NCBI RefSeq assembly: GCF_042680885.1
Contig: NZ_JBHUEO010000012.1
Location: 1 to 64,000, forward strand
From: Siminovitchia sediminis
GTDB taxonomy: Bacteria > Bacillota > Bacilli > Bacillales > Bacillaceae_C
DNA: 64,000 nt
Direction: 5' to 3'
In this document: positions 8,494 through 17,660 of the stretch, in pieces
How the letters are laid out: each line of letters begins with the position of its first letter
Numbering within the stretch: the stretch's first letter is position 1
Program-made: the position numbers and the translations under genes
Notes under the pieces: generated by a model
The model's input: only the letters and a program-made list of their open reading frames with translations
Databases searched by the model: none
Told to the model about the DNA's origin: nothing

Positions 8494-9993
8494 CTATGAA
8501 TGATCTGCTGCAATTTTGTCTACGGCAAATTCAGATTGGGAATGACCATCCGGCGTGTAATTTTCCACTGCTTCGAATAATTCATCTACATGCTGTTGCT
8601 TTGAGGTTAACAGAGAAACAATTATATAAAGAGTCAAATTAAAAACCAGCCCAATAATACCTGATGAAACTCCCCCCATCGAGATTAACTCGGGGGTAAA
8701 TACTCCCAATAAAACGATTACACTTCCAGCAATCATTCCTGTAAACGCACCATATATATTTCCTCGTTTCCAATAAAACCCTAGCAGAAACGGAACAGCT
8801 AATTGTGCCATGAATTCATAAATATGAATAATCACTTCCACAATTCTTGATATATCCATCGTTGCAATATACATTGCTACTATCCCTAACAATAGTGTAA
8901 GAAATCTTGTAAGTTTTAACCTTTTTTCCTCACTCAACTTTGAACTTAACATATTTTTACCAATCAAGACAGAAGCAGTTGTTGCTGCCGCACTTAGGGT
9001 AGACATACAAGCTGCTAAAGCAAAAACCCCCATTAACCCTAACACAACAGGGCCCCCGTATTTATCGGCCATCCAAAAAACACTGTTTTGTAGATCTTCC
9101 GGGAATCCATCTAAAAATGTTACTCCTAAACCTAACCAAAGTAAAAGGAAAGTGAAAATAATGCCAATAATTGGGCCAAACAACACACCTTTTTTAAGAG
9201 CCCTAACACTTTCAGCCATGTATAACCGATTGAACATACCAGGATTCATCATTCCGCCCAAGGAACCAGTAATTATCGCAGAGCTCCATATCCACAATTC
9301 CATACTATCGCCAATAGTCAACATTGATGGTTTTTCGGTCGCAACCATCTGGAACATGGGGCCAATTCCTCCATATACTACATATAAGAGATATACTACG
9401 GTAGCAGTTCCAAGAACTGTGAAAGATAGTCCCTGAACAAGGTCTCCTACGACACCAGCTCTCATTCCACCCCACCAAGAATAAAAAATTACAAATCCAC
9501 CGACAACAATAATACCGATAATAGATGGTACAACTCCGTATGTAGCAGATGTGACTAAGTAGCCAATTGTCTTAAGTTCTACAATGAGCCAAGGAGCCCA
9601 AAATACAAAAGAAGAGTATGTTATGAATGTTGCAAAAACTTTACTTTTATATCTCAATTCAGCCATATCTGCATGCGTTTCCAATTTATATACCTTTCCT
9701 AAAATCCACACGGGGCGAGCCATAATATACATGGTCACCATGGTACCTATTGCATAAACAGCAAAGTACTGCGCAAATAAGCCTATAGTTGCCGAATCGG
9801 AAAAAAATCCTGTGTAAATAGAGCCAATATACCATGCACCGAGGAACCCAAACATACTATAGAACCAAGGAAATGACCTATTTCCAACTGCGTATTCTTC
9901 AATACTGTCTTGCTTTTTCCGAAAAATTGATATTACAATAAGGTTTAGCAACAAAAATCCAATCATAACTGCTATTGAGATAACAACGTTCAA
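8494..9993 (-). CDS. Sodium:solute symporter (SSS family)
   Basis: A 499-residue membrane protein with about 13 hydrophobic helices, the size and pattern of the sodium:solute symporter family (PanF, PutP and relatives). The loop YSWWGGMRAGVVGDLVQG near residue 175 is characteristic. The C-terminal tail is charged and cytoplasmic. Its start overlaps the end of the DUF3311 gene by four bases, so the two are translated together. The pairing of a DUF3311 protein with an SSS carrier is common. With the carbamoyl hydrolase downstream, uptake of an N-carbamoyl compound, ureide or organic acid is plausible but not shown. Confidence 0.92.
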   Translation of the reverse strand: MNVVISIAVMIGFLLLNLIVISIFRKKQDSIEEYAVGNRSFPWFYSMFGFLGAWYIGSIYTGFFSDSATIGLFAQYFAVYAIGTMVTMYIMARPVWILGKVYKLETHADMAELRYKSKVFATFITYSSFVFWAPWLIVELKTIGYLVTSATYGVVPSIIGIIVVGGFVIFYSWWGGMRAGVVGDLVQGLSFTVLGTATVVYLLYVVYGGIGPMFQMVATEKPSMLTIGDSMELWIWSSAIITGSLGGMMNPGMFNRLYMAESVRALKKGVLFGPIIGIIFTFLLLWLGLGVTFLDGFPEDLQNSVFWMADKYGGPVVLGLMGVFALAACMSTLSAAATTASVLIGKNMLSSKLSEEKRLKLTRFLTLLLGIVAMYIATMDISRIVEVIIHIYEFMAQLAVPFLLGFYWKRGNIYGAFTGMIAGSVIVLLGVFTPELISMGGVSSGIIGLVFNLTLYIIVSLLTSKQQHVDELFEAVENYTPDGHSQSEFAVDKIAADHS

Positions 9994-10208
9994 TCTAATT
10001 CCCCCCTTTTATCTTCAACAAAATACCATACAATCAGCGTAATTGATACAAGAACACATACAGTTAAAAGCCAGAATACACTAAATGGGAGACCAAAAAC
10101 CCACGGTGTAATTCTATCGAAAAATTTGAATACAGGAGGCACTACCAATGTCCCCAATATAAGCCAGATAAAGATGTAAAAACATAATGTTACCTGTCCT
10201 CTCCTCAT
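9990..10208 (-). CDS. DUF3311 small membrane protein
   Basis: A 72-residue protein with two hydrophobic helices separated by a short loop with PPVFKFFDRITPWVFGLPF, typical of DUF3311, and a charged C-terminus (VEDKRGELD). A strong cttaggaggagagta site precedes the ATG. It sits directly before the SSS symporter with a 4-bp overlap and is probably an accessory subunit of it. The exact role of the family is not established. Confidence 0.85.
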   Translation of the reverse strand: MRRGQVTLCFYIFIWLILGTLVVPPVFKFFDRITPWVFGLPFSVFWLLTVCVLVSITLIVWYFVEDKRGELD

Positions 10209-10471
10209 TACTCTCCTCCTAAGTTAATGTTAAGTTTAGTTTTATAAAAACCATCATAATTTTTAATTTTGGAGCTACGTGAAAATTTATAGCGAGATAG
10301 GGATACACTCCTAATTAGAAAATATTTCTCCGAACATTATCCTTTAATAAATTTCACAATTTTATCACTATAGCATGTCGCAGATTGTATTTTCCTTTGA
10401 TAACTTAACCAACTAGATAAGGTTAAAGGGTATATAATATAGGCAACGCATTAAAGTCCCGGTTGTATATA

Positions 10472-11605
10472 CTAGATCTCGCTCCTGCAATTTAAACTTT
10501 CCCAAAACTTTGACTGGTGATTGATAACTCGTTGAATTGCTTCTTCTTGATTTGAAAACAGTTTATCTGAAGGTACGCCTAATCCAGATATAAAAGGATC
10601 TTCTACAGCGGTTTTAATACCACTCATTGCCTCCACTATACTTAAGGAACAAAATGGAACATACGGTGCACTATAACCACCTTCATGAATAACTACAAGT
10701 TGTCCTTCACAATGACGTTCAGCCAACTCCATCATAAACTCAGCAAATCTGTAAAATCCTTTTGCAGTTACCATCATTCTTCCAAGCGGGTCATATAAGC
10801 TTGGATCCTGTCCTGCAGATATTAAAATTAGCTCAGGTTTAAACTGATCAACGATAGGTTCCACGATTTTTTTGAAAGCATGCATATATCCAGCATTTCC
10901 GGTCCCGGCGGGTAAAGGAATATTAACGTTATAACCTTTTCCTTCCCCACGTCCACTATGTTCTGCTATACCGCTTTTCTTCGGATAATTATATTCTTGG
11001 TGCATTGAGATAAATAGTGTACTAGAATCATCGTAAAATGCTTCTTCCGTACCATTTCCATGATGGACATCCCAATCTAGTATTAAAATACGCTCTAAAT
11101 TATATTTTTGCTTTGCATACTTAGCAGCAATAGCTATATGGTTAAACAGACAAAATCCTTTTCCTTTTTCAGCTTCTGCATGATGCCCCGGGGGTCTTGT
11201 TAGAGCGTAAACATTTTTAACTTGCCTTTCCATTACGGCGTCTACGGCCGTAATTGCCCCACCAGTAGCAAGTAATGCAATTTCATAGGAACCTGGACCA
11301 ACAATGGCAAACTCCCCAGCATCACCACCTGTGGTTTCACTTAACTCTTTTACCTTGTCAATGTAACTTGGGGAATGAAAAAGTTCAACTTCATCCCTTG
11401 ATGCTACTCGAGGAGATATTAGCTGTAATTGAGAAAGTAAACCGCTCCTTTCCAATAAATTTTTAAATCTCCTCTTTGTTTCCGGATTTTCTGAGTGAAC
11501 ATAACTTTGAACCCATCCACCTGGAGGTAAGTGAAGCGCACCATTTCCAGTATCATGCCAAAAATAACTCTCATCGTAAATAAACCCTGTTTTACTCATT
11601 TCCAT
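10472..11605 (-). CDS. Class II histone deacetylase-like amidohydrolase
   Basis: A 377-residue member of the arginase/deacetylase fold. The charge-relay histidines are in RPPGHHAEA (141-142), the zinc ligands in DWDVHHGNG (Asp179, His181) and AGQDPS (Asp267), and the late motif is HEGGYS. Bacterial relatives deacetylate acetylpolyamines or other acylated amines, so this may release a free amine from an N-acyl substrate for the aldehyde dehydrogenase route. The substrate is inferred from context only. The ATG lies behind attaggaggttatgg. Upstream there is a broken small gene and then a sigma-54-type promoter. Confidence 0.88.
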   Translation of the reverse strand: MEMSKTGFIYDESYFWHDTGNGALHLPPGGWVQSYVHSENPETKRRFKNLLERSGLLSQLQLISPRVASRDEVELFHSPSYIDKVKELSETTGGDAGEFAIVGPGSYEIALLATGGAITAVDAVMERQVKNVYALTRPPGHHAEAEKGKGFCLFNHIAIAAKYAKQKYNLERILILDWDVHHGNGTEEAFYDDSSTLFISMHQEYNYPKKSGIAEHSGRGEGKGYNVNIPLPAGTGNAGYMHAFKKIVEPIVDQFKPELILISAGQDPSLYDPLGRMMVTAKGFYRFAEFMMELAERHCEGQLVVIHEGGYSAPYVPFCSLSIVEAMSGIKTAVEDPFISGLGVPSDKLFSNQEEAIQRVINHQSKFWESLNCRSEI

Positions 11606-11704
11606 AACCTCCTAATAATTAAAATTAAATTTTCGTATCAGCTCTAGGCTTGCGTCTAGGGCTCTTATATTGCTTCACCCCCAAATCAAAAAAATAAGGG
11701 CATA

Positions 11705-11862
11705 TTACTTGTCCAATTTAATTGTTTCATTTTTATAATTTACTACAACATCATCACTCCTTTCAGGTTCTTCTAATTTGGAATCCTTTAATACTCCTTT
11801 TTGTCTAGTCAATATGTTTTGGTCCGTTTTCATCCCCAAGCTTCAGTATCTACATTTACCAT
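11705..11862 (-). pseudogene. Short broken gene behind the second sigma-54 promoter
   Basis: An ATG at 11862 with a good aaaggggga site opens MVNVDTEAWG and then meets a stop. A second frame, open from an ATG at 11833, continues as MKTDQNILTRQKG and ends at 11705 with a hydrophilic tail. One inserted or lost base would join them into about 52 residues. I do not recognise the protein. It may be the surviving N-terminus of the original first gene of this promoter, or a small gene in its own right. Confidence 0.35.
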
Positions 11863-11914
11863 TCGAAAATTTCCCCCTTTAATTTTGAAGACTTGTTATC
11901 AAGTCCCAATTAAT

Positions 11915-11933
11915 ATGCAAACAGTTGACCAAG
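11915..11933 (-). promoter_or_regulatory. Second sigma-54 (SigL) type promoter
   Basis: The minus strand reads CTTGGTCAACTGTTTGCAT, again with GG and GC ten bases apart. It is the copy-B counterpart of 5245-5263. The -24 GG, the -12 GC and the run TGTTTGCAT are all kept although the surrounding copies differ at many positions. It lies about 50 bp before the broken small gene and about 310 bp before the deacetylase-like gene. Confidence 0.6.
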
Positions 11934-12001
11934 CACTAGGTTGGGTCAACTGATTTTTCCATTTAATACAAACCCCAACAGTCCTTTAACGATGAACCAT
12001 T

Positions 12002-12016
12002 TGTTCAGCGCTAACA
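12002..12016. promoter_or_regulatory. Degenerate copy of the upstream palindrome
   Basis: TGTTCAGCGCTAACA matches the perfect palindrome at 5331-5344 except for one inserted C in the left arm. It sits at the same distance from its -24/-12 element. The insertion shifts the arms by one base, so binding may be weakened. Confidence 0.4.
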
Positions 12017-12676
12017 ATTGAGGATACTCTAAACTTTGCGTAATAAACCTATTCCCAAATTTATTTTCAAAACCGACGATAATTCGGTTTATTTCAACAA
12101 CCTTTTCAAGAGTTTCTCCGAGGTGTTTTCGGGAATTGATTAACAAACTCAATACCTGATGAATTTCGCTAATATTCGCAACCCCCTTCTATGTGAAAAA
12201 CATATCAAAATACTTGCACTCATTCTTCGATTACCTAAATTAGGTATTACATAAATGGATCAGTAATATTATTCAATATTAGGTGAGTAAATGGATAATC
12301 TCACCAACTTATCTTTTATTAATTTAGGTTTACTTCCTTAGACTTAATTTATAGTTATTGTATTGAATTTTAAGAGTAAACTGAATGTATAAAATTACAA
12401 TAATATATTGATATTTTGTTAAGTTTTACAAAAGCCTTATACTTATGCAGGTGCATGTTTGTAACTGCTAGACTAAATTGAACAGTATTTCTCAATAGAA
12501 ATGAACACTTTCCGTCCATATCCCCTCCCACCAGTTAAACTGGAGAAATAGGTAGAACTGATGTAATGGAGGTTCGGGAATATGCTGAAATTAGAAATGA
12601 TTGTAGATGGTACAGCCGAGTATAAAATTAAGAAAATAGCCGGAATAAAACTTTAGAGTTTCGACGTTTTCCAACT

Positions 12677-12701
12677 TGTAATAGATTTATAATCTATTAC
12701 A
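12677..12701. repeat. Perfect inverted repeat before istA
   Basis: TGTAATAGATT, three bases, then AATCTATTACA. It ends 14 bp before the istA start, overlapping where a promoter or ribosome site would be. It may control istA expression or be an internal transposase binding repeat. Confidence 0.5.
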
Positions 12702-12714
12702 GTCGGAGAGATAA

Positions 12715-13969
12715 ATGAACTATGAAACAAGGGAAGAGGTATTCTGGATGATTCAAGATCTTTACAAAAAAGGATGGAGTATAACGGATATTGCGGAAGA
12801 AATGGGCGTCAGCTGGCCTACGGCAAAAAAATATACAAAAGAATTCCCAAGAAACAAACGCGGCCGAACAGAAAGAGCAAACTGGACCCGTATAAAGACT
12901 ACATAAAACAACGAATTGAAGAAGGTACAACCAATTGCGAGGTCTTGTTTGATGAGCTGAAAGAAAGGGGCTATACAGGCAAAAAGACAATACTCAAGGA
13001 CTTTATCCAGCCATATCGGAAAGCATCGGGGAAACAGGGTATTCCCAGATACGAGACCGATCCCGGTGAACAAGCTCAGGTGGACTGGATGGATTGCGGG
13101 ATACAAGATATGGATGGAGTTTGGAAACGGACATACGGATTTATCATGACTATGAGCTTTTCAAGGAAACGCTTCCTCTGCTTCACCTTAGACATGAAAA
13201 TGGATACCTTTTTACGATGTATGGTTAGAGCTTTCGAGTATTATGGAGGATTCCCCAGAAAAGTGCTGTTCGGCAATATGAAAACCGTAGTACAGCAACG
13301 GCTGAAGAAGAAAGTAGTCCTTACATCGGAATTTAATGATTTTGCCTTTTATTATGGATTTCAAGTGGATCTTTGTCAGCCCGGAAAGCCCCGGACCAAG
13401 GGAAAAGTAGAGAACTCGGTGAAATATGTGCGGTCCAACTTCCTGCAGCGGAAGCATGATTCTTCCCTGGAAGCCTGGAATCGGGACGCCCTTCACTGGC
13501 TGGAAACCGTGGCGAACGCAAAGCCGAATCAAACAACCGGGGTGCACCCGATGAGCGATTTAAAGAGGAAAGTGGCCAACTGCTCCCGATAGGAGAAATT
13601 CAGCCTTTTGTCGTTACGAAGTGGGATAAACGCCTAGTACATGATGGCTATACCTCAATCAAATAGAAAAAGTATTCTGTGCCTACCTACCCTTCATTAA
13701 AAGAAGTTCGGATTCGTTGGCTAGACAGGGAAACGATTGAGGTGTGGGACCACATCCGAAAAATCACGGAATATGAAGTTAATAAGGATCCACGAAAAAC
13801 GTTTATTCACCGGCCTGAACATCTGCCAAAAATAAAAGGAACTCCTGACGAGGGGGATATGGGTTTGGCGACCTCCCCGCATGTTCAGAAAGCTCCTGAG
13901 GTAGAAGTCCGATCCCTCGACTATTATGAAAATCTGCAAGAGGAGGAATCAGCTTTATGCAAGCCTTAG
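12715..13969 (+). pseudogene. istA: IstA transposase of IS21, frameshifted and missing a catalytic residue
   Basis: The frame opens with a helix-turn-helix (WSITDIAEEMGVSWPTAKKY), shifts near 12860, and continues through the DDE integrase core: the first Asp is in EQAQVDWMDCG and the Glu in KPRTKGKVENSV. The second Asp should stand in a YDNMKTVV-type motif but the sequence reads LFGNMKTVV, a GAC to GGC type change. The frame shifts again near 13570, has a stop near 13666, and ends at 13969 overlapping istB. It therefore carries several independent lesions. Confidence 0.85.
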
Positions 13970-14679
13970 ATGACCTGCATGAACGATGTCTACAGTTTGG
14001 ATGGAAGTCAGTGGCACAAGAACTTGACGCCATCTTGGAACAAGCTTCTGCCAAAAGTATAACATATGCGGAATTTTTAAGCACCATCCTGCATCATGAA
14101 GAGGATTCAAAGAAAGAGGCTTCCTGGAACCGCCGAATGAAGAAAGCCCGTTTCCCATTTGTGAAAACCTTACCCGAGTTTGATTTCGCAGTCCAGCCGA
14201 GTGTCAGTGAAAACCGTATTCAGGATCTGATCTCGCGTTCCTTCTACCGTGACGGGCACAATGTCATTCTCTTGGGGCCACCGGGGGTTGGAAAGACACA
14301 CCTGGCGATAGCCATCGCTTTGGAGGTCATTGACCAAGGACAGACAGCCCTGTTCATCCGGGCCGACGACTTTATTGAAGCAGCCAAAAAAGCTGCGGAG
14401 GACAATCAGATCAAAAAATTTCTGCGGCAATATGCGAGGCCTACCGTCCTGATCATGGACGAGATTGGATATGCCCCTTTTGATTCAACAAGTGCCCAGA
14501 TCTTATTCCAGATCGTTTCTAAGCGATATGAGGAAAGCTCCTTAATTATCACATCCAACAAATCGTACAGTGAATGGGGAGAAATGCTTGGCAGTCCTGT
14601 TCTGGCCACCGCCATTCTGGACAGGCTCCTTCACCATAGCTCTGTCTTCAATATCCGGGGAGACTCTTATCGACTGTAA
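13957..14679 (+). CDS. istB: IstB helper ATPase of IS21
   Basis: A full-length 240-residue AAA+ ATPase of the IstB/DnaC type. Walker A is GPPGVGKTH (107-115) and Walker B is LIMDEIGY near 165-172, with the sensor region IITSNKSYSEWGE after it. It assists IstA in target choice and strand transfer. The start overlaps the end of istA by 13 bases, as usual in this family. The reading frame is intact although its partner is not, which suggests recent inactivation or leftover selection elsewhere. Confidence 0.92.
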   Translation: MQALDDLHERCLQFGWKSVAQELDAILEQASAKSITYAEFLSTILHHEEDSKKEASWNRRMKKARFPFVKTLPEFDFAVQPSVSENRIQDLISRSFYRDGHNVILLGPPGVGKTHLAIAIALEVIDQGQTALFIRADDFIEAAKKAAEDNQIKKFLRQYARPTVLIMDEIGYAPFDSTSAQILFQIVSKRYEESSLIITSNKSYSEWGEMLGSPVLATAILDRLLHHSSVFNIRGDSYRL

Positions 14680-14953
14680 GAAAAAATCCAGGCAGGTATA
14701 GTTCCTCAAAAAACAGACTGGGAAACCGCTCATAAACAAAATTTCGGCTATACTCTAAAAAAGTAAACCGGCTAAATTATAAAATTTTAAGTTGTCCTTG
14801 ACAGTACAATGTGTCTTTTAAATTTCTTTCATTTATCACTTTGAATCACCGCTATTCAAGAATTTTATTGAATAGTTGAATTATGGCCGTAAATAATCTT
14901 CTTTTCAACAATTAAACCCGATCTCTTTTCATTTATTTATAACCGTATTCCCA

Positions 14954-14997
14954 GAAAAAGAAAAACACCCCAAAACGTTTATATATCAACGTTTCGG
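14954..14997 (-). terminator. Terminator of tRNA-Arg
   Basis: On the minus strand CCGAAACGTT, an 8-base loop and AACGTTTTGG form a stem followed by a T-rich run. It lies about 45 bp past the 3' end of the tRNA. Confidence 0.7.
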
Positions 14998-15041
14998 AGC
15001 ATTTTCCATGGTGTCAATCTTAACCCAAATACATACAAAGA

Positions 15042-15115
15042 CGTCCCAGGAGAGATTCGAACTCCCGACCTACAGATTAGAAGTCTGTTGCTCTATCCAG
15101 CTGAGCTACTGGGAC
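15042..15115 (-). tRNA. tRNA-Arg (anticodon TCT)
   Basis: The minus strand folds as a full cloverleaf. The acceptor stem pairs GTCCCAG with CTGGGAC, the D arm is AGCTCAGCTGGATAGAGC, the anticodon stem ACAGA/TCTGT holds loop CTTCTAA with anticodon TCT, and the T arm contains GTTCGAATC. The discriminator base is G at 15042; CCA is not encoded. No integrated element is seen at its 3' end. Confidence 0.95.
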
Positions 15116-15185
15116 CTGTTAATTTAACGGACATTTTTAATTATATGGCTGGCCCTTGGTAAAGTCAATAGTTTTTCCCAAATTA

Positions 15186-16631
15186 TTATTGGTTCTTTAC
15201 CTCACGGCCAGCCAAATGACCTGTTTTCTTGAAATGGCGCTTTTCTCTAAGTAATAACGTGAGGGGCAGAGCCAAAATTAAAGGAATTAGCGAAATGTAA
15301 AATACATCTCCGGCAGCCACAGCGGATGCGGATGAGGCGTCCATTCCTGCTTGAATGTGCTGATTGGACCTGTATGCCAGCAATCCTGAAAAAAGAGCGA
15401 TCGACAAGGAGGCGATGCATTGGCGCGTCCAGTTATTCAGTGCTGAAGCATAACCGGCCAGATCTTTCGGGACCGCTGCCATGCCCACATTGATGATCGG
15501 CATATTACATAGAGCAATTCCCAAATATCTGATTGATGTCCAGATAATTACGTACAAAGCAGTTGTCTGAAGCGTCAGGTTTCCCATCATGAATGTTCCG
15601 ACACCCATGACGATCAAGCCGGAAACGATCAGCGGTACAGGGCCGGTTTGGTTATACAGCCTTCCTGTAATCGGGGTAAAAAAGGCCATGACCATCGCTC
15701 CAGGAACCATGATGAGCCCTGTTTCTAACGCTCCCAGATCCAGGGAAGTCTGCAAGAAAATTGGAACAAGAAATGCACCCGCATACAAAGCAATGGACAG
15801 AACTGCGTTTAGAATTATTCCATATGCAAATTTCCGATGGGCGAACACGGAAAAATTCAATAGTGGAAACTCAATCTTCAACTCCCGTTTTACAAACAAT
15901 GCAAGCAAAATGGATCCCAGCCCAATCATGGCAAGTGTTTTTTCATCTATCCAGCCCCATGTACCTGCTTGCGCAAAGGCGGTTAGCAGCAGAATGCTCC
16001 CTCCAAACGAAAAAACAAGGCCCCATAGATCAAAAGGAGTTTTTTCTCCTCGATCCGTATCCGGCAGAAATTTGATGGCCGCAGCCATAGCAATTGCCGC
16101 AACCGGGAGATTGAAGTAAAACAGCGCTCTCCAATCAAACAGATCAATCAGGAAGCCCGCTAAAACGGGGCCGACAGCGGGTGCAAGCGCCGAAGACATG
16201 CTCCAGAGACTCATTCCAAATGCCTGTCTGCTTCTGTCTACCGTTTGATAAATCAGCGTTAATGTAGCCGGCATAATAATGCCGCTGAATATCCCTTGCA
16301 TCAACCGAGCTGTGATTAACATTTCAATCGAAATGGACAGTATACACATGACCGAAAAAATAAAAAAGCCGGATAATGCGGCAATATACACCCGTTTATA
16401 ACCAAATCGGGCTCCAAACCAACCTGCTGCAGGTGCAGCCGCACCTGCAGCGAGCATAAATCCTGTGATCGTCCATTGCGCAGCCGGAAGCTGTGTGGAA
16501 AACTCTGCCATAAAGCCTGGTACTGCAATATTCGTAGTAGACGTATTTAAAATCGCAAGAAAGTTTCCGAGAAAAACAGCAGAGATGATCGACCAAAATG
16601 CCTTTTCACTGCCCCTTGCTTTGTGAATCAC
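15186..16631 (-). CDS. MFS multidrug exporter, DHA2 family
   Basis: A 481-residue membrane protein with about 14 helices, as in the EmrB/QacA/LmrB type of drug:proton antiporter. Helix 1 includes LNTSTTNIAVPGFM, the loop between helices 2 and 3 reads GWFGARFGYKRVY, and motif C is APAVGPVLAGFL. It should export hydrophobic compounds from the cytoplasm. The start is a GTG at 16631 behind a modest caggtgaaaaa site. It occupies the place where ysnB lies next to rdgB in B. subtilis. Confidence 0.92.
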   Translation of the reverse strand: MIHKARGSEKAFWSIISAVFLGNFLAILNTSTTNIAVPGFMAEFSTQLPAAQWTITGFMLAAGAAAPAAGWFGARFGYKRVYIAALSGFFIFSVMCILSISIEMLITARLMQGIFSGIIMPATLTLIYQTVDRSRQAFGMSLWSMSSALAPAVGPVLAGFLIDLFDWRALFYFNLPVAAIAMAAAIKFLPDTDRGEKTPFDLWGLVFSFGGSILLLTAFAQAGTWGWIDEKTLAMIGLGSILLALFVKRELKIEFPLLNFSVFAHRKFAYGIILNAVLSIALYAGAFLVPIFLQTSLDLGALETGLIMVPGAMVMAFFTPITGRLYNQTGPVPLIVSGLIVMGVGTFMMGNLTLQTTALYVIIWTSIRYLGIALCNMPIINVGMAAVPKDLAGYASALNNWTRQCIASLSIALFSGLLAYRSNQHIQAGMDASSASAVAAGDVFYISLIPLILALPLTLLLREKRHFKKTGHLAGREVKNQ

Positions 16632-17043
16632 TTTTTCACCTGATTTCCGTCTGTTCTATTAGCCATTTTATCAAAGAATTGAAGAAATGGATATGTTTAG
16701 ATCTCATGTTCAACTGCGAATTTTGAGATTCGAGGCCATTTCAGAAAACGGAAAACTGCGGCCTTTTTTGGTTTTGTCTCAGACGGATAGGAGATCCCTT
16801 TGCCACCGACGCAAGTGCAGTGAAGTGACAGGACATGGGAAAGCTCCGGCAGTAAACCATCGCACGAAGAAAAAGCGTTAGCTTTTAAGTATGTCCATAT
16901 TCGAAGTACAGGCAGTACTTGTGAAAGCGAAGCGGCAGGAGGTCACCGTTCTGATCCTGCCAGAAACTAAAAGACTCCCCGGAAAGTTGGCGCCCAGCCA
17001 GGTTTTCATCACCTGTAAAGCTGCACCGCTCTTCCTATTCAAT
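16632..17043. other. Gap between exporter and rdgB
   Basis: About 410 bp with no supported gene. No trace of a ysnB-like phosphodiesterase start could be read on the minus strand. A frame of 64 codons on the plus strand (16687-16881) has no ribosome site and no recognisable product. Confidence 0.4.
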
Positions 17044-17634
17044 TCATAAATCCGCAATCAATGGTTCCAATTTATTCATGGCAGCCGCCCGGTGGCTCAA
17101 TTCATTTTTCCGTTCAGGCGTCATTTCAGCCATCGTCTTCTTCTCTGACGGAACATAGAAAATGGGATCATAACCAAAGCCGCCGTCCCCTCGGCGTTCA
17201 AAAAGAATATAGCCTTCGCATGTTCCATAAACCGTCATCGTTTCAATTCCGGGGCCTGCTAAAGCAAGCGCACAGTAAAAGCGCCCGGTTCTGTTCTCTT
17301 TACTGACCCCTTCCAGTTCGTCGAGAACCTTATCGATATTGGCATCGTCATCTTTATCTGTTCCGGCATATCTTGCAGAATAAATACCGGGTCTTCCATC
17401 CAATGCATCGATCACCAACCCGGAATCGTCTGCAACGACATATGTATCAGCAGCTTTGGCAATCGCTTCAGCCTTGATCACTGCATTCTCTTCAAAAGTT
17501 GATCCTGTTTCTTCTATGTCAGGAGCATTTTGCACATCCAGCAATGTCTGAACTTTAAAGCCATATTTCTTAAACAATTGTTCAAATTCCTTGGCTTTTC
17601 CTTTATTTTTCGTAGCTATGATGATACTTTTCAT
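17044..17634 (-). CDS. rdgB: Non-canonical purine NTP pyrophosphatase (RdgB/HAM1)
   Basis: A 196-residue house-cleaning enzyme that hydrolyses ITP, dITP and XTP to the monophosphates and keeps them out of nucleic acids. The family motifs are all present: IIIATKNKGKAKEF at the start, STFEENAVIKA near 50, VADDSGLVIDAL near 70, RRGDGGFGYDPIF near 150 and a C-terminal SHR. The ATG at 17634 is preferred over a TTG six bases upstream because AGG stands six bases before it. It follows rph by 26 bp, as in B. subtilis (ysnA). Confidence 0.95.
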   Translation of the reverse strand: MKSIIIATKNKGKAKEFEQLFKKYGFKVQTLLDVQNAPDIEETGSTFEENAVIKAEAIAKAADTYVVADDSGLVIDALDGRPGIYSARYAGTDKDDDANIDKVLDELEGVSKENRTGRFYCALALAGPGIETMTVYGTCEGYILFERRGDGGFGYDPIFYVPSEKKTMAEMTPERKNELSHRAAAMNKLEPLIADL

Positions 17635-17660
17635 AATCAACCTACACTTTCATTCAAACT

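Larger units (their letters stand above)
11889..12456. repeat. Duplicated segment, copy B, with osmC deleted
   Basis: This matches copy A (5221-6318) from the promoter through the palindrome to the end of osmC, then jumps across about 540 bp to the region upstream of osmC. The join lies at a shared TGA. The remaining osmC tail still reads NITD and VIEE but has two in-frame stops, so it is dead. Copy B ends about where the IS21 element begins. Confidence 0.8.
12457..14810 (+). mobile_element. IS21-family insertion sequence, inactive
   Basis: An istA-istB pair in the order and overlap usual for IS21. The right end lies near 14810, where the inward-reading strand is TGTACTGTCAAGGACAACTT. The left end is not resolved: it should fall between the end of copy B (12456) and about 12640, but no clear partner repeat or target duplication was found. 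A perfect 11-bp inverted repeat with a 3-base loop (12677-12701) stands just before istA. IstA is ruined, so the element cannot move by itself. Confidence 0.75.

Noticed and set aside
16687..16881. 64-codon plus-strand frame
   Set aside because: No ribosome site and no family; composition like noncoding DNA.
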